A stretch of DNA of 64,000 bases, taken from positions 15,895,839 through 15,959,838 of the forward strand of contig CM049316.1 in assembly GCA_026874595.1 (NCBI GenBank), written 5' to 3'. The notes under the pieces were generated by a model. The model made no database searches. It was given only the letters and a program-made list of their open reading frames with translations, and was not told where the DNA came from. The translations under genes were made by a program, and so were the position numbers. Shown piece by piece: positions 24,481-36,233 of this stretch. The stretch comes from Sipunculus nudus (taxonomy: Eukaryota; Annelida; Sipuncula; Golfingiida; Sipunculidae). Every line of letters starts with the position of its first letter. Position 1 is the first letter of the stretch.

Positions 24481-24550
24481 GCCAAGTCTAAGGATCAAAT
24501 AGCATTGTTGTCACCCGAGCAGACGTCAGGTGTCACTGCCTATATAGGAG
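24481..24550 (+). CDS. Small plus-strand exon (unidentified protein)
   Basis: The acceptor TTTTCTTCCAG and donor GAG|GTAAGAG flank a 70-nt open frame, AKSKDQIALLSPEQTSGVTA YIG. It enters in phase 0 and leaves in phase 1. Both splice sites are near consensus. The product is not recognised, and no matching downstream exon was found. Confidence 0.4.
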
Positions 24551-24873
24551 GTAAGAGCAATTCTGTTTCGAGCTAACATGCCCAAAATGGCAGTGCCCTG
24601 TACAGGTTTCCATAAATTCGATTTTTTGTTTTTCTCAGTTTATTAAAATATTCTTCCCAAAAAATCACACTTAGGGAAAAGGGTATGTTATACTTAAAAC
24701 CATTAGGATTCTTTGATTAGGTGGGAAAATGAGCAGTGCCCCTCACTTGTGAACAAATATCATAAATTCTACTGCTTTTCACATTACCCATCGGGAATTT
24801 AGTCAAATTTTTAGAATTCCTGTAACCAGAATTAAATTCAACTGGAAACATTTGACCCCAGATATAACATTAC

Positions 24874-25240
24874 TTGTCAGACAGAAAACAAAACAGTACA
24901 CAGTTTTTGAAAACAATTTACCAAATTGGAGGATGGGAGGGTCATTCTGGGCAACCATGCCCACTTTCTGAAGCATCATCGCCGATCCTTTTAGCCAAAA
25001 TCTGTGACTGCATTACAATCAATCCATTTCTTTTCACATTCTTCTTTGCTCAGCCTTCCTGGACACCTAACCCGATGCCACCAAAGTGTACACAGCTTAA
25101 ACCAAACATATTATTATGGGCAGGGTCCATATTCCTGAATGCCAAACTGCCAGTCCGTGTCAGGTTGTTTGCAAGCCAAGAAACTTCTGGCTGTCTGTTT
25201 AATTGATGTATCTTTTTCACTTCTTTCACTCTACATCTTT
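24874..25240 (-). pseudogene. Zinc-finger exon with two in-frame stops
   Basis: Minus-strand reading gives SFLACKQPDTDWQFGIQEYG, PCP, two stop codons, then YVWFKLCTLWWHRVRCPG. The family pattern is EYGPCPYC..GFF....LW.H...C, so the two TAA codons (25111-25116) sit exactly where the Tyr and the second zinc-binding Cys belong. Downstream, after a frame change, the exon reads VGMVAQNDPPILQFGKLFSK, matching the conserved xxNDxxILQFG block, and ends at CTGACAA|GTAATG. The upstream limit is uncertain. An acidic reading (EEDNQHVGEMGAL and further Glu-rich sequence, about 25390-25545) may be more 5' coding sequence. Confidence 0.6.
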
Positions 25241-25667
25241 TTGCCAAATATATGTTCGGAAAAGTTAAATTCTACAAGAGGAACAAGGATGGAAGCTATT
25301 GTTCACTATGAGACTTTTTTCCCTTTCGACCAAATCTGTCTGTTTCACCTTACAATTCGAAAAACTATATTTTCATTCTTTTCCTCTCTCAATTTCTCTT
25401 CCTCTGGTATCCCATAATCTCCTTCTTCTTCCTGGGCAACATCCTCTTACCCAGATTGGCAAACTGCAGAGGAACCTGCCCAGGGTTGTAGTACTTTTAG
25501 AGCTCCCATTTCTCCAACATGCTGATTGTCCTCCTCTGTCAAAACTGCTGAATTGATCTGTTCGATTTGAATCCCCTCTTCCTTTGCTTTGGAAGAGCTG
25601 CCTGTTAAAAAATACATGAATCCTGGCTTGAAAGCTCAAAACAGAATGAATACAGCATTTAAAGATG

Positions 25668-25900
25668 CAACGAGTGACCCATGGGTTATGATGCCTAGCT
25701 CACTGATGATGATTTTAGGTATGGCACTAGTTGCATTTACATATTTAGTAATTTGTTGCAAGGGGATAACAAGCAGACCAGGTTAAACCACAGTTAGGAA
25801 TCTGATACCAGTAATGTAATTTTCAGTCTTAAAATACAAGTTAAAATGTGTTAAAAATATAAAAAATACAGGTGGCAGCGCCAGTCTTTAGTCTCTTTCC
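25668..25900 (+). repeat. AACGAGTGACCCATGGG head and GGTGGC unit
   Basis: A truncated copy of the AACAAG-type repeat head (25,668) and one copy of the CACAGTTAGGAATCTGAT / ACAGGTGGCAGCGCCAGTCT unit (to about 25,900). Confidence 0.5.
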
Positions 25901-27045
25901 CGTGTATCATTCCATTACTTTCAACATTCCAGTGATTTAGCTGACAAAAGTAATGGGGCATGCTAATGAAGGCTGAGTCAATCTTAGGGTAGAGAAGTGT
26001 TAAAAAGCAATGCAAGTCATGTAGGGCTCATAAACTAGTTAGTACGGAAGCGTATTGCTGCCACCTGGTAAAAGAAAAATAAATTATTTATCTCGTATGT
26101 ACGACATACTATCTCGTACGTACGACATAATAAATCTTACGGATCTGTTTCATAGGCTAGACAACATGCCTACAGATATATGTATAAGCATTATGTATAT
26201 GTTAAATAATGTATGTTTTCACATTAACTATATATACAACGTCTCCACCTCCTTGAAAACCGCTGGACCACAGTTGAAACCAACACACACACCCACATAT
26301 ATCTATTTCTTTACAGTATATATTTAAATGATATTCGATTAACATTTTTTGTGTGTTTCCAGGTTTCTGTAATAGTTCAAGCTAGCGAAATATACATTAA
26401 ATCCTTTTCTGACAGTCATAAACAGAACTCTCATTTTAAGACAGGTGATTAAATAATGTTAGCAGTATATGATGTCACAACAGTGAGCCTCTCATAAGGA
26501 ACAAATTTTGTCTTTGCCAAACTGAAACTACTTTTTGGAGAAAGAAGGGTTCGGACAAAAGGTACAGCTCCCAAATACCCTGATTTTAAGTAATTGAGAA
26601 TGGATACTTGAGGGGCAGGTTTCTGATATTCTAAACTGATCTTTCTCAGAACTAGATTTATACATAACACTCCGTGTAGTTGATCTTTTAAACTATTTAA
26701 TGCGTATACAGCCATTGATATGGTCGGTTGATACCTGAACAGACAACAATCCATTTAATGGGTACGTATGATTTTTATTTTGAACTAAATTATATTAAAA
26801 ATATATTAAACCTATCACTCATGGACATGCGATTAATCTCTGACAGAAGAATACGAATTACAAAAATAAGTCTTAACCTAATATGTCAGGCTGAAGTGGT
26901 GGTAAAATCTACACCTCAGATTTGTCTCATTTGCGGATTGGTATAAGATCTTGTATGTGGTACATGTACGTGTAACTCGCCCTTCTATAAACGGCATGAA
27001 GTTCAACTTATGGGTTCTAGCACTTCGTTTCATAATATACTAGCT

Positions 27046-27970
27046 GATAAACCCGGTATACCGGGCGTTTTACCGGGGTTTGGGAGATATATTTACTGAT
27101 ATATTGAATGTTGGCTATTTTTTTTATTATAAAAGTTAAAAGAAAATATAGATTTTTAGTGGGATACTCTCGGAATACGATATGTACAAATATTTTTTGC
27201 TGTTATTTCGGGCGCTGTGCTGGTGACAAATATCATACCTGGTATGTTTACCTTGTCAGTGATGGTTTACATTGCGAACCGGAATGAGACGCGAAGGCAT
27301 ACAGTGTTTTATTGATATTTGACTGGTTTCTATCGTTGGAAGTTTAAAGAAAAGGTTGATGTGAGGCACACATAAAAGATTAATTAAATGTACGTTGCAA
27401 GGAAACTGTTCCTAAAAAGGAAACAGAAATATGCATAAATCGTAAGTAGAAGAAGCGAACCCAACGGGACTCCATGCAGTGGGTCCGTATCCCATTTTCC
27501 GCCAATTCATCCTTTTTTTTCATTGTATCAGACAAATTTTGAGGCCTAAAACCCCGCCACCACCCAACCCAACCCAACCCTACCCCAGCCCTGTTCTTGA
27601 AATTTGGACCTTGAATTAGGTTTTGTCATTAATCCTCCTGGGTTGAACTCTTTCTCTTTTACTGACCACGCACGTGGGTCAAATCCCTCGTTGAAAGCAA
27701 GCGTTATTCATATGAACAATAGTCCTTAGTGTTAGAGGTTAAGTGACCACGATGCACGCATTCCGGTGATTGCCGAAGGCAGTTCGGCTGTGCTCTGTAA
27801 AAAAACGGAAAAATCACTCAAAATTATATGTATATTAAAAATTATTTATTTTCATATCGCCTATGTCACTGCGGGGATAATAACCTTTAAAATGATGTTT
27901 GGCACAATATTGTACACAACGCGGTTTTAGAGAACATTGCGCACAAACGTGAACCGAATTCCTTTTATAA
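27046..27970. mobile_element. Insertion within the left arm of the foldback element
   Basis: This 0.9-kb stretch has no counterpart in the right arm and interrupts the inverted alignment between CGTTTCATAATA and the TGAATCATGAATCTCTC segment. It starts near CTGATAAACCCGGTATACCG and contains a C-rich CCACCCAACCCAACCC run at 27,562-27,585. Borders are approximate. Confidence 0.45.
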
Positions 27971-28101
27971 GTATTAGATGAATCATGAATCTCTCTTAAT
28001 GGGCATCTCTGTATTACAGATCCTCTATAAGTGTCTGTTAAGTGTTTACATGAGAAGGCCGGATGACAAGAGGAAAGAGCTTGGTCGCGCACATGCGACA
28101 A
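27835..28101 (-). pseudogene. Cys-rich frame, possibly a transposase zinc-binding tail
   Basis: Minus-strand frame ending the left arm: CPLREIHDSS, then HVCAQCSLKPRCVQYCAKHH and FKGYY. The spacing C-x2-C....C-x3-C-x3-H resembles the C-terminal cysteine-rich domain of piggyBac-type transposases (C..C....PLC...CF..YH). No upstream transposase catalytic sequence was found, so this is at most a relic and may be chance. Confidence 0.25.
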
Positions 28102-28464
28102 TTATAAAAAAAAGAAACGAAACATGATAGAAGAAACACCTAGATAAGCTTGTAAACCCTTGAATTGTGAATTTATGCTGTACCACCACCAGGTGGCGTG
28201 AGCGCTGTGTTTGTCTCGTTTCTGAACGATTGGTCTCGTTTCTAAATTTTATTTCCATTTCAAATTTGCCATATAAGCATAGGATTCCCCCGCAAGTAAC
28301 AATAGCTAATTGTGTCCCTTCCACATGTCGGGATATTTTTTTTTTAGTCAAACAAAAACCTCTGATAGACATTACACGTATCACTAATGACTACTAAAGT
28401 ACCCACCGGCTGATCCGTTCTAACACAGCGCTTTTATTATATCCCAAGGCTTTCAGCCTTTTCA

Positions 28465-28505
28465 CACACACACACAAACACACACACACACACACATCTA
28501 TATAA

Positions 28506-28564
<59 letters not shown>

Positions 28565-28590
28565 AAGAAGAGAGAGAGAGAGAGTCGATT
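28465..28590. repeat. (CA)n and (GA)n microsatellites at the foldback tip
   Basis: CACACA runs (28,465-28,496) followed by AGAGAG runs (28,507-28,584) in the single-copy centre between the two arms. Confidence 0.95.
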
Positions 28591-29945
28591 GTATAGTAGA
28601 GAGTTTAAATGAAAAAAAGACCTATTTATATTTTACAAACCAGGTATTTTGAGTATACATGAAATACAGTTTAGTCTCCTCAAACTATGACGGTATCTTT
28701 CAATATTTCGTTCTTCGTTTGCTTTCTTTGTATACAAGTGGGAACACAAACAGCGTTCACGCCACCTAGTGGCCGTAAAAATAAACTTCACAAATCAATG
28801 TTTTTCAAGCTTTTCTGGGTGTTTTTTTCTTTCATGTTTTTTCTCTTTTTTATAATTGTCGCGTGTGCTAGACTAAGATCTTGCTTCTGGTCATGCGGTC
28901 TTGTTACAGTAAACAGACAAAGGTGCACTGTGTTTACTCACACACAGAACCATAATGAAGTATGCAAAACCGGTAAACAGAAAATATTAAGCCCGTGTAT
29001 CGGAATGGATTTGCTGAACTACTTTTGTATTCAGCCAAAATGAGTTAATAATGTGAGACTAAACACATATTACAAAAGAATATGAACCTTGATTGCAATA
29101 AAGATGTGTCTGTAATACAGAGATGCCCGTAAGGAGAGATTCCTAATTCATATTCATGTATTGTGAAACGAAGTGCTTGATCCCATCAGTTGAACATCGT
29201 GCCGTTGACAGTAGGGCGAGTGACACTGTGCGTTATGTCATAAATCTAGTTCTTATACAGATCAATTTTGGAATGTAAGAAACCTACCCACATATATCCA
29301 TTCTCAATTACTTACAATCAGGGTATTTGTTAGCTGTACCTATTGTCCGAACCCTTCCTTCGCCAAAAGGTAGTTTCAATTTGGCAAAGGCAATATTTTT
29401 TCCTTATTAATATTATGACAGGCTCATCATTATAACATCATACATTGCTAACAGAATTTAATTACCTATTTAAAAATGAAAGTTCTGTATATGACTGGCA
29501 GACAATGATTTGATAAATTTCATTTCCTTGAAAAATTTCGGAAACTTAGACACAAAGAAACAATGATAATTCAAATAGAATTTTCATTTATAGTATAAAT
29601 AAATAAATAAATAAAAAAATAAAAAAACATATGTATTTTTTATCTTTTCAACGGTGTTCCGCTGGTTTGCAAGGTGAAGATGTTGTGTGGTTTGGGTATG
29701 AACACGCATTATTTAACATTTATATATTGCTTATACATAAATCAGTTGACCTGTTGTGTATTCAGTGAATCAGATGCGTAAGATTAATTATTTCGTACGT
29801 ACGAGAAAATATGTCGTACGTAAGAGATGGTATGTCGTACGTACGAGATAGTATGTCGTACGTACGAGATAGTATGTCGTACGTACGAAATAAATAATAT
29901 ATTTTTCTTTTACCAGGTGGCAGCAATACGCTTCCGTAAGTTAGT

Positions 29946-31082
29946 TTAGGTGAGAGAAAAAAAAAAACAACAGCCGCCAATTGAAACATTATTGAAGGAA
30001 ACCTTGGTTGAAACAAAACACCCCATCTAATGCAAACATGAACAACAGGATACCAGGAAAGTAAAATAAATCTTTGTTTTCTGAATTACGTATATTATTA
30101 CCTATAAGACTTTAATAATCTGCTGTCAGGGATGCGGAGAATAGAGCCCTGCACGGGCTCCAACCTGACCGCCCCCCCCCCCCCCCTCCGAATAGGATCA
30201 AGCTCTTTGTCAAATAATAGGTGTGAACTGTGCTTAGCAAGTACTCTGCTCCCGGAATACAAACTTTATAGAGATTTATTGTTTTATGTTTAAGTTATAT
30301 TTTTTCTTTTGTTTCCGTATAGCAGCATATGCAAAGAAAATATGTTTAAATAGTGATCAGGCTGTTAGCCAAATATCTGAATAAGATGAATTAATAATTA
30401 CTATAAATATTTTAAGGAAACACAACGACAAGATTAGTGTGTCGCTGTTACTGACATTTCCACTTGTATGGAAGAAAATAATTTTATGTTGGTGCTTATT
30501 CTTTAAAATAAAAATAAATGCATGGTAATTCAATGACACTCCGTCCTCACCAGATGAAGAACTGGAAAAGGCATACCATCAACAGAACATGGTAATGCTG
30601 TCCACTCAGATGGTCATGCTTTATAAATATATGAAAATAAATCAAATTCCTTTTTAGTTGGCTACCTTTTTCGTTGTTGCCCCTTATGTTTATTTGCGTA
30701 TGTTGGCTGACTTCACAAATGCGGGGCAGGCGGATGCGGGCTTAACGCTAGTTGTGGGAGCGGTTTTTCAAAACTGCGGGGCGGAGCGGTTGCGGGCTGC
30801 GTTTTGTTTGCGGGGCTGTGCGGGCTATATATTCCCGCCAGGGCAGGGATCTGGCGGGAAAACCAGACGCGAGTGGTTACAGAGGATGCGCCACCTATCG
30901 GTAGAAACAGATACAATTTTTAAAAGCTACCAACAATATGGACTTCAACAACAGCAAACCTCTCGGTGCCATTTACTTTAATGACACGTTACTTTATGCT
31001 ATCTCCGGTCAAAGCTTATAGTCTCAGGTTGTACTGCTTACAGGCGTGTGCGTGCTATATACACTATGTCTAGATACAAACT
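29946..31082. other. Intergenic, GC-rich patch, no gene
   Basis: A poly-C run lies at about 30,174-30,187. A GC-rich patch at 30,718-30,870 is built of GCGGGGC and GCGGTTGCGGGC motifs, a style seen in termini of hAT-like elements, but no boundary or TSD was found. The open frame crossing it (30,658-30,981) has no recognisable domain. Confidence 0.35.
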
Positions 31083-32018
31083 GGATAATCATCAATATTG
31101 TATATTATTTTGTATTTAAGACTATACTGGGAGCAATATTTCAAAATTCGTGTATATTTTCTACATCAGCGGAAAGTAATAGCAAACGTTCGAAATGTGA
31201 GGCCGTGCTGCGTTTGCGTGGGTGTTTTCAGCAGGGTAGGATAATTATCAATATTGTATATTATTTTGTATTTAAGACTATACTGGGAGCAATATTTCAA
31301 AATTCGTGTATATTTTCTACATCAGTAAAAAGTGATAGCAAACTTTTGAAATGTAAGGCCGTGCTGCGTTTGCGTGGGTGTTTTCAGCAGGGTAGGATAA
31401 TTATCAATATTGTATATTATTTTGTATTTAAGACTATACTGGGAGCAATATTTCAAAATTCGTGTATATTTTCTACATCAGCGGAAAGTAATAGCAAACT
31501 TTCGAAATGTGAGGCCGTGCTGCGTTTGCGTGGGGTTTTTTCTGCAGGGTATGATAATTATCAATATTGTATATTATTTTGTATTTAAGACTATACTGGA
31601 AGCAATATTTCAAAATTCGTGTATATTTTCTTCATCAGCGGAAAGTGATAGCAAACTTTCGAAATGTGAGGCCGTGCTGCGTTTGCGTGGGTGTTTTCAG
31701 CAGGGTAGGATAATTATTAATATTGTATATTATTTTGTATTTAAGACTATAATGGGAGCAATATTTCAAAATTCGTGTATATTTTCTACATCAGCATAAA
31801 GTGATAGCAAACTTTCGTAATGTGAGGCCGTGCTGCGTTTTCGAGGGTGTTTTAAGCAGGGTAGGATAATTATCAATATTGTATATTATTTTGTATTTAA
31901 GACTATACTGGGAGCAATATTTCAAAATTCGTGTATATTTTCTACATCAGCGGAAAGTGATAACAAACTTTGGTAATGTGAGGCCGTGCTGCGTTTGCGT
32001 GGGTGTTTTCAGCAGGGT
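31083..32018. repeat. 156-bp satellite, six tandem units
   Basis: Units start with GGATAATTATCAATATTG and end with GTTTTCAGCAGGGTA: 31,083-31,238, 31,239-31,394, 31,395-31,551, 31,552-31,707, 31,708-31,863 and 31,864-32,018. Five are 155-156 bases; the third has one extra base in its TGGGGTTTTTTCTGCAGGG end. Because 156 is 52 codons, one plus-strand frame stays open across units (INIVYYFVFKTILGAIFQNS, CIFSTSAESNSK, CEAVLRLRGCFQQGR) until the extra base shifts it. Neighbours are nearly identical, so the array is recent. I regard the open frame as incidental. Confidence 0.9.
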
Positions 32019-32629
32019 CTGTGATACATGGAGATAAAAAAGAGATAATGGGTCCAGCACTCCGCTCTGCTTGTTGGAATGATCATATCACACAAACAGG
32101 AAGATTTACAGCAAACCGACGTCCAGAATGAAGTCTGATGAAATCACCTAATAATATGGTTATACTGATAACATGTTGTGGATCCACTTCGGTACGATGC
32201 ACTAAAACATCCGTGCAACAGTGGGTCTTTATTTTAAATCATTGTAACAAAATATGTACAGACATATATTTTGTATTAAATTGATTTGTATTTATTAACA
32301 TTTACTAATCACCAGCTGGTATTCTAGAGTGACATCGAAAACAAGCAGAGGTCCACATATATTTATAAATTTGTCTGATGTTCGGTTGATTACAAAGGCA
32401 CGGCGGCTTATTATCAAGTGATGTTTACGAATGGAACTGAACTTTCAATATTCCCTCTTTCTACTGTTCAGCGACTCAGTGTCACTCTTTTGTTTCCATA
32501 TAGCAACAAGAATGTGCTCCTTATACAGATGTAATTGTATGGTTTATTAATGCTTAACCTTGTGATATGTGCTCAGTTCCATGTCCAAGGTGTATCGTTT
32601 TCTTATTGGTAATATGATGCACGTTTTAC

Positions 32630-32631
<2 letters not shown>

Positions 32632-32674
<43 letters not shown>

Positions 32675-32781
32675 GATCTATATATACGGATGGAGATCAC
32701 ACACACATATACATGCATGTATATGTATGTATGTTTGTTTGTATGTGTGTTGGGTTGTCTGTGAATCATGGGATATAAACG

Positions 32782-32830
<49 letters not shown>
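32632..32830. repeat. Inverted (CT)n ... (AG)n microsatellite pair
   Basis: A CT run of about 40 bases (32,632-32,672) and an AG run of about 44 bases (32,787-32,830) flank about 114 bases that include ACACACATATACATGCATGT. The two runs are complementary and could pair as a 40-bp stem. Confidence 0.9.
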
Positions 32831-32833
<3 letters not shown>

Positions 32834-33183
32834 CGAAATAATGTTTGCCAGAATGGCACTAAGTTTCAGTATTGGAAGCATCCCTTTGGTGTTGGGATAT
32901 CGAATGTAGGGATATCGATTTTGAGTCTGTTATATCAGTGTCATGTCTGTGTGTGTATATGGTTGTGTTCAGGATTGTATGTTGTCAGGGTGATACAACA
33001 ATTTTTTGTCATGCACTTCCTCTTGCCCAGTAAGATTGTTCTTATATAGCAAGGAAGCTTTAAATTAAACCAACGCCAGAAAGAATCATATTGAAACCCC
33101 AGATCATATTTATATTAATAATGTCTTTCTGATTGACCGGTAACCACCTGTTATTTCCATAATTTGTTGCTTAATATATAATA

Positions 33184-33241
<58 letters not shown>
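33184..33241. repeat. (TA)n microsatellite
   Basis: About 58 bases of TA. A second, shorter TA/TG tract follows at 33,353-33,385. Confidence 0.95.
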
Positions 33242-33243
<2 letters not shown>

Positions 33244-33351
33244 TTTCATGTTACACATGCATGTATCCTTTATGCATCTTTAATGTATTCTCGAAGTAAT
33301 ATAAGGTAAGACGCCATAAAAATGGTTTTAAAATGTAATTGTAATATTAGA

Positions 33352-33385
<34 letters not shown>

Positions 33386-36171
33386 AAGGTAAAGTCATGT
33401 GTTCATATATATCAATTATAAATACAGTTAAATGGACAAAGCAAATTCCTTCCGTCATTCCGTGCACCTGGCACACCATTTTTGTATATGCGGTTGTTTA
33501 TGATCAGAAGTGCATGCCATCAGGAAGGGATTACGTGCTCGAGCACTCGTGTGGATGATCATCATGCAAACAGGAAGATTGTTGAACGAAACGAAAGATG
33601 TTATCTATTTAAACAAATGTAAACATTCCACCAACAAGCAAAAATACGATCTGCATTGACTCTTCCTAACTTATGGCTGTATAAACATGTACATGTAACC
33701 TATAATTTCCGTTTATCAGCTTTTTTGTTACTGAAAACGCACTCTTTAAATTGCAAAAAATAGCATTAAACACTCGCGCGACTATACGGTACTTTTGCAA
33801 GGAACCAGAGGTTTATTCTTTAACAGAAGCGAGTTGTTGGTGAATATGAATTTAACACAAAGAAGTTTAACTGTGTATACAGCAAATGTAGAAGGAAGAC
33901 TCTTTTGAAGAGTAATATATATTATTTTATCTTCGTTAATTTTGATGAACATCAGTGCCCACAGGGCCTTATAACATACGATAAATTCATTTTTCATATA
34001 AATTGAATGCTAATATAATTTATACAAATGACAGGAAATTTTTATTTGAGAATATGCCCCTTATTAAGCACCGTCTCACGAGGGAATTTTATTACCTCTT
34101 TACGGTATGTTATCAAGCAGCTCTTTTAAGATATATTGTAACATACGGGTGGGATGGAGGGATGAACGGAAGGACCAACGAGTATGTATGTATGTGTGTA
34201 TGTATATATATATATCAGTATACAGTTAGATTTGCAGTATACAATCATGGTCTCCTTAACAATGCCTTCTCAGTAAGTCGCCAAGTATGTGTACACACAA
34301 TATGAATTGACACAGAGAAAACGTAAATGTTATTAAGTATTAAAAATGCGGTTCTAGAAGTGGGGAAAAAAAGTGTGAACTGTGCTTGAATGGTTTTGAT
34401 GTTTTTTCCATAGTTTGTAACACGTATAAATTACTTTATCTAATTTGTTTCATAAAATATCGCACAAATATAGCAGGTACTTCTCACTTATATTACAGAC
34501 GTGGGATAAACAGATTTATCTGTATTGCGATATATTAATTTTATGTCAAATATTTATAATATCCTAATCCCAGAATGACTTCAGAGCTTTGCTTTGCAAC
34601 CTGCACCTATATTAGAAGACGATCGGAAAAACTCTGCCCCTAACAAAAGCCCTCTTGAAAATCCGGTATTTATATATGTGTGAATGTCTGTGCGTATATG
34701 CGTGTTCAGGTTTACCTGTATGCCATTGATGCGGTTTATATATACAGAAGGATACAGAGAGAATATCCAGCTGGTCTTTTCAGGAACACAAACAGCTGTG
34801 TGTGTATGTGTGTTAGAGTATATGCGATTGAGAAATGATAACATTTCACACTATATACTGTGCTTGTTATGATGAAACGTATCACAAAAACAGGAAGATT
34901 CACATTAAACTCAAACGCAGAAGGAAGTCCAACAAAACCACCGACCACTCATATATTGGTTATATGTGAACGATGTACCAAAAGCAGGAACGTCATTTGC
35001 GTTCATTATATATGGTCGTATAAACCAAAAAAATAAACTTTACTGATCAAGTGCACTCTTTTGTTTAAAAAATACAATAACACGTATCCTTCTCGAATCA
35101 AAGATATATCAGAAGAATTAATTTATATTGAAGATATCTTGTTGCCATATTATTATACTAAGTGTGAAACATTTATGCCTATAGTCGACAAACAGCTTTT
35201 CATTCTGGAGATTACTGTCGTATGTGAATAATATGCCTGTTCTTCAAACCACGCACGCATCAAATAACTAATTCTTGGAACTTACAATAATGAACTCTTT
35301 TTTCGTGTTACTGTTTTTATACAAACCCATGTAAGACAACATGAACTTCGATACACGGCTTAACATAGATATTCACCTTGTCATTAGAAGAAGGCTCAAA
35401 TTGATAAATGGAAAATATATATATTAGTTTACAAACAATGTGGACAGAGCAATTCAGATTTTCAGTTTGTCTACTATGAAAGCTATGAAAAAAATTTTAT
35501 TTTATTTTAATTTTTATGAATATAATTAAACATATAATAATAATATTCATATATTACACATATGGCTTAGTGTAGCAGTATACATTCGGCGTCAATATGG
35601 CGCCCTAGTAGGCATGTTGACGACATCATTGAGGGCAGGACAGGCAGAGGAAGTCCCTTTGCCGTAAATCAAAGGCCCACGTATATTTATCTATTTTCCT
35701 GGTAACAAATTGCAAGGAAGGACCATTGTATTATTATTTATACACTCTAAGAGATAAGGGTTATTGTGGGTTCTCGTAAGAACACACATGGTTCTGGTTA
35801 AAACCATGGTTCCAGAAGGAACCATTCTCTCAGTGAAAAGGTTCCAACTGGCACTTTGAGGTTCTTGTGGTGATCATAACTTATTAACAGGTTCCAGATG
35901 GAAAACTGGATATCATTGGCGTCAATTTATCCTCAAGGGTTGGGGATAAGTCACAGGCTTGTGAGGGTAGTCAAAGCTTGGACAACCTTTTTGTATTAAC
36001 CTTTTATTGTTTGTGTGACACATTTAATTAATATTATGATTGATTATAAGGTTTTTTTAAACAAGGTATATTTCCAGTATAGATAAACTCAAAACCAGGT
36101 TTAGAAATATAATATTTCATAGTTATCTTAGAAATAAAAACTAAGTCTAAATATTAATATATTTCAGTGTA

Positions 36172-36173
36172 TA

Positions 36174-36230
<57 letters not shown>
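36172..36230. repeat. (TA)n microsatellite
   Basis: About 58 bases of TA with a TATATTATATA interruption. A shorter tract lies at about 36,824-36,856. Confidence 0.95.

Positions 36231-36233
<3 letters not shown>

Larger units (their letters stand above)
13185..25240 (-). pseudogene. Zinc-finger plus tyrosine-recombinase-like gene, multi-exon, apparently inactive
   Basis: Scattered minus-strand exons, each listed separately, read in the right order as one protein: an N-terminal EYGPCP..zinc finger, a conserved block before the catalytic domain, a KVPVxxS segment, recombinase box I (KLRKFTATVNQ), box II (HLGHTYNIH..YYR) and an acidic tail. The box I Arg, box II His and C-terminal Tyr are the hallmark of tyrosine recombinases (phage integrase, Crypton). 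Intron-bearing genes of this build are numerous in aquatic invertebrates; their function is unknown to me. This copy looks dead: two adjacent stops replace two zinc-finger residues, the box I exon is followed by AT instead of GT, and the box II exon has no AG before it. The introns are filled with repeats. If some exons belong to separate copies, the span is smaller. Confidence 0.6.
26044..29937. mobile_element. Foldback DNA transposon with long inverted arms
   Basis: The ends are inverted copies: ACGGAAGCGTATTGCTGCCA at 26,044 and its complement ending at 29,937. They are flanked by an 8-bp duplication, TAGTTAGT (26,036-26,043) and AAGTTAGT (29,938-29,945), with one mismatch. Inverted similarity continues inward for more than 1 kb: 26,455-26,625 with 29,297-29,460; 26,960-27,045 with 29,159-29,240; 27,975-28,020 with 29,105-29,150; 28,075-28,215 with 28,740-28,890. 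Subterminal 21-bp repeats around TCGTACGTACGA number two on the left and about four or five on the right. The left arm holds an extra insertion (about 27,046-27,970). The tip contains CA/GA microsatellites. No intact transposase. An 8-bp duplication suits hAT-like elements; long TIRs with tandem repeats also suit Mutator-type foldback elements. Confidence 0.72.

Noticed and set aside
31046-31799. Repeat protein encoded by the 156-bp satellite
   Set aside because: The open frame follows from a period divisible by three, breaks at a one-base insertion and has no recognisable fold or start context.
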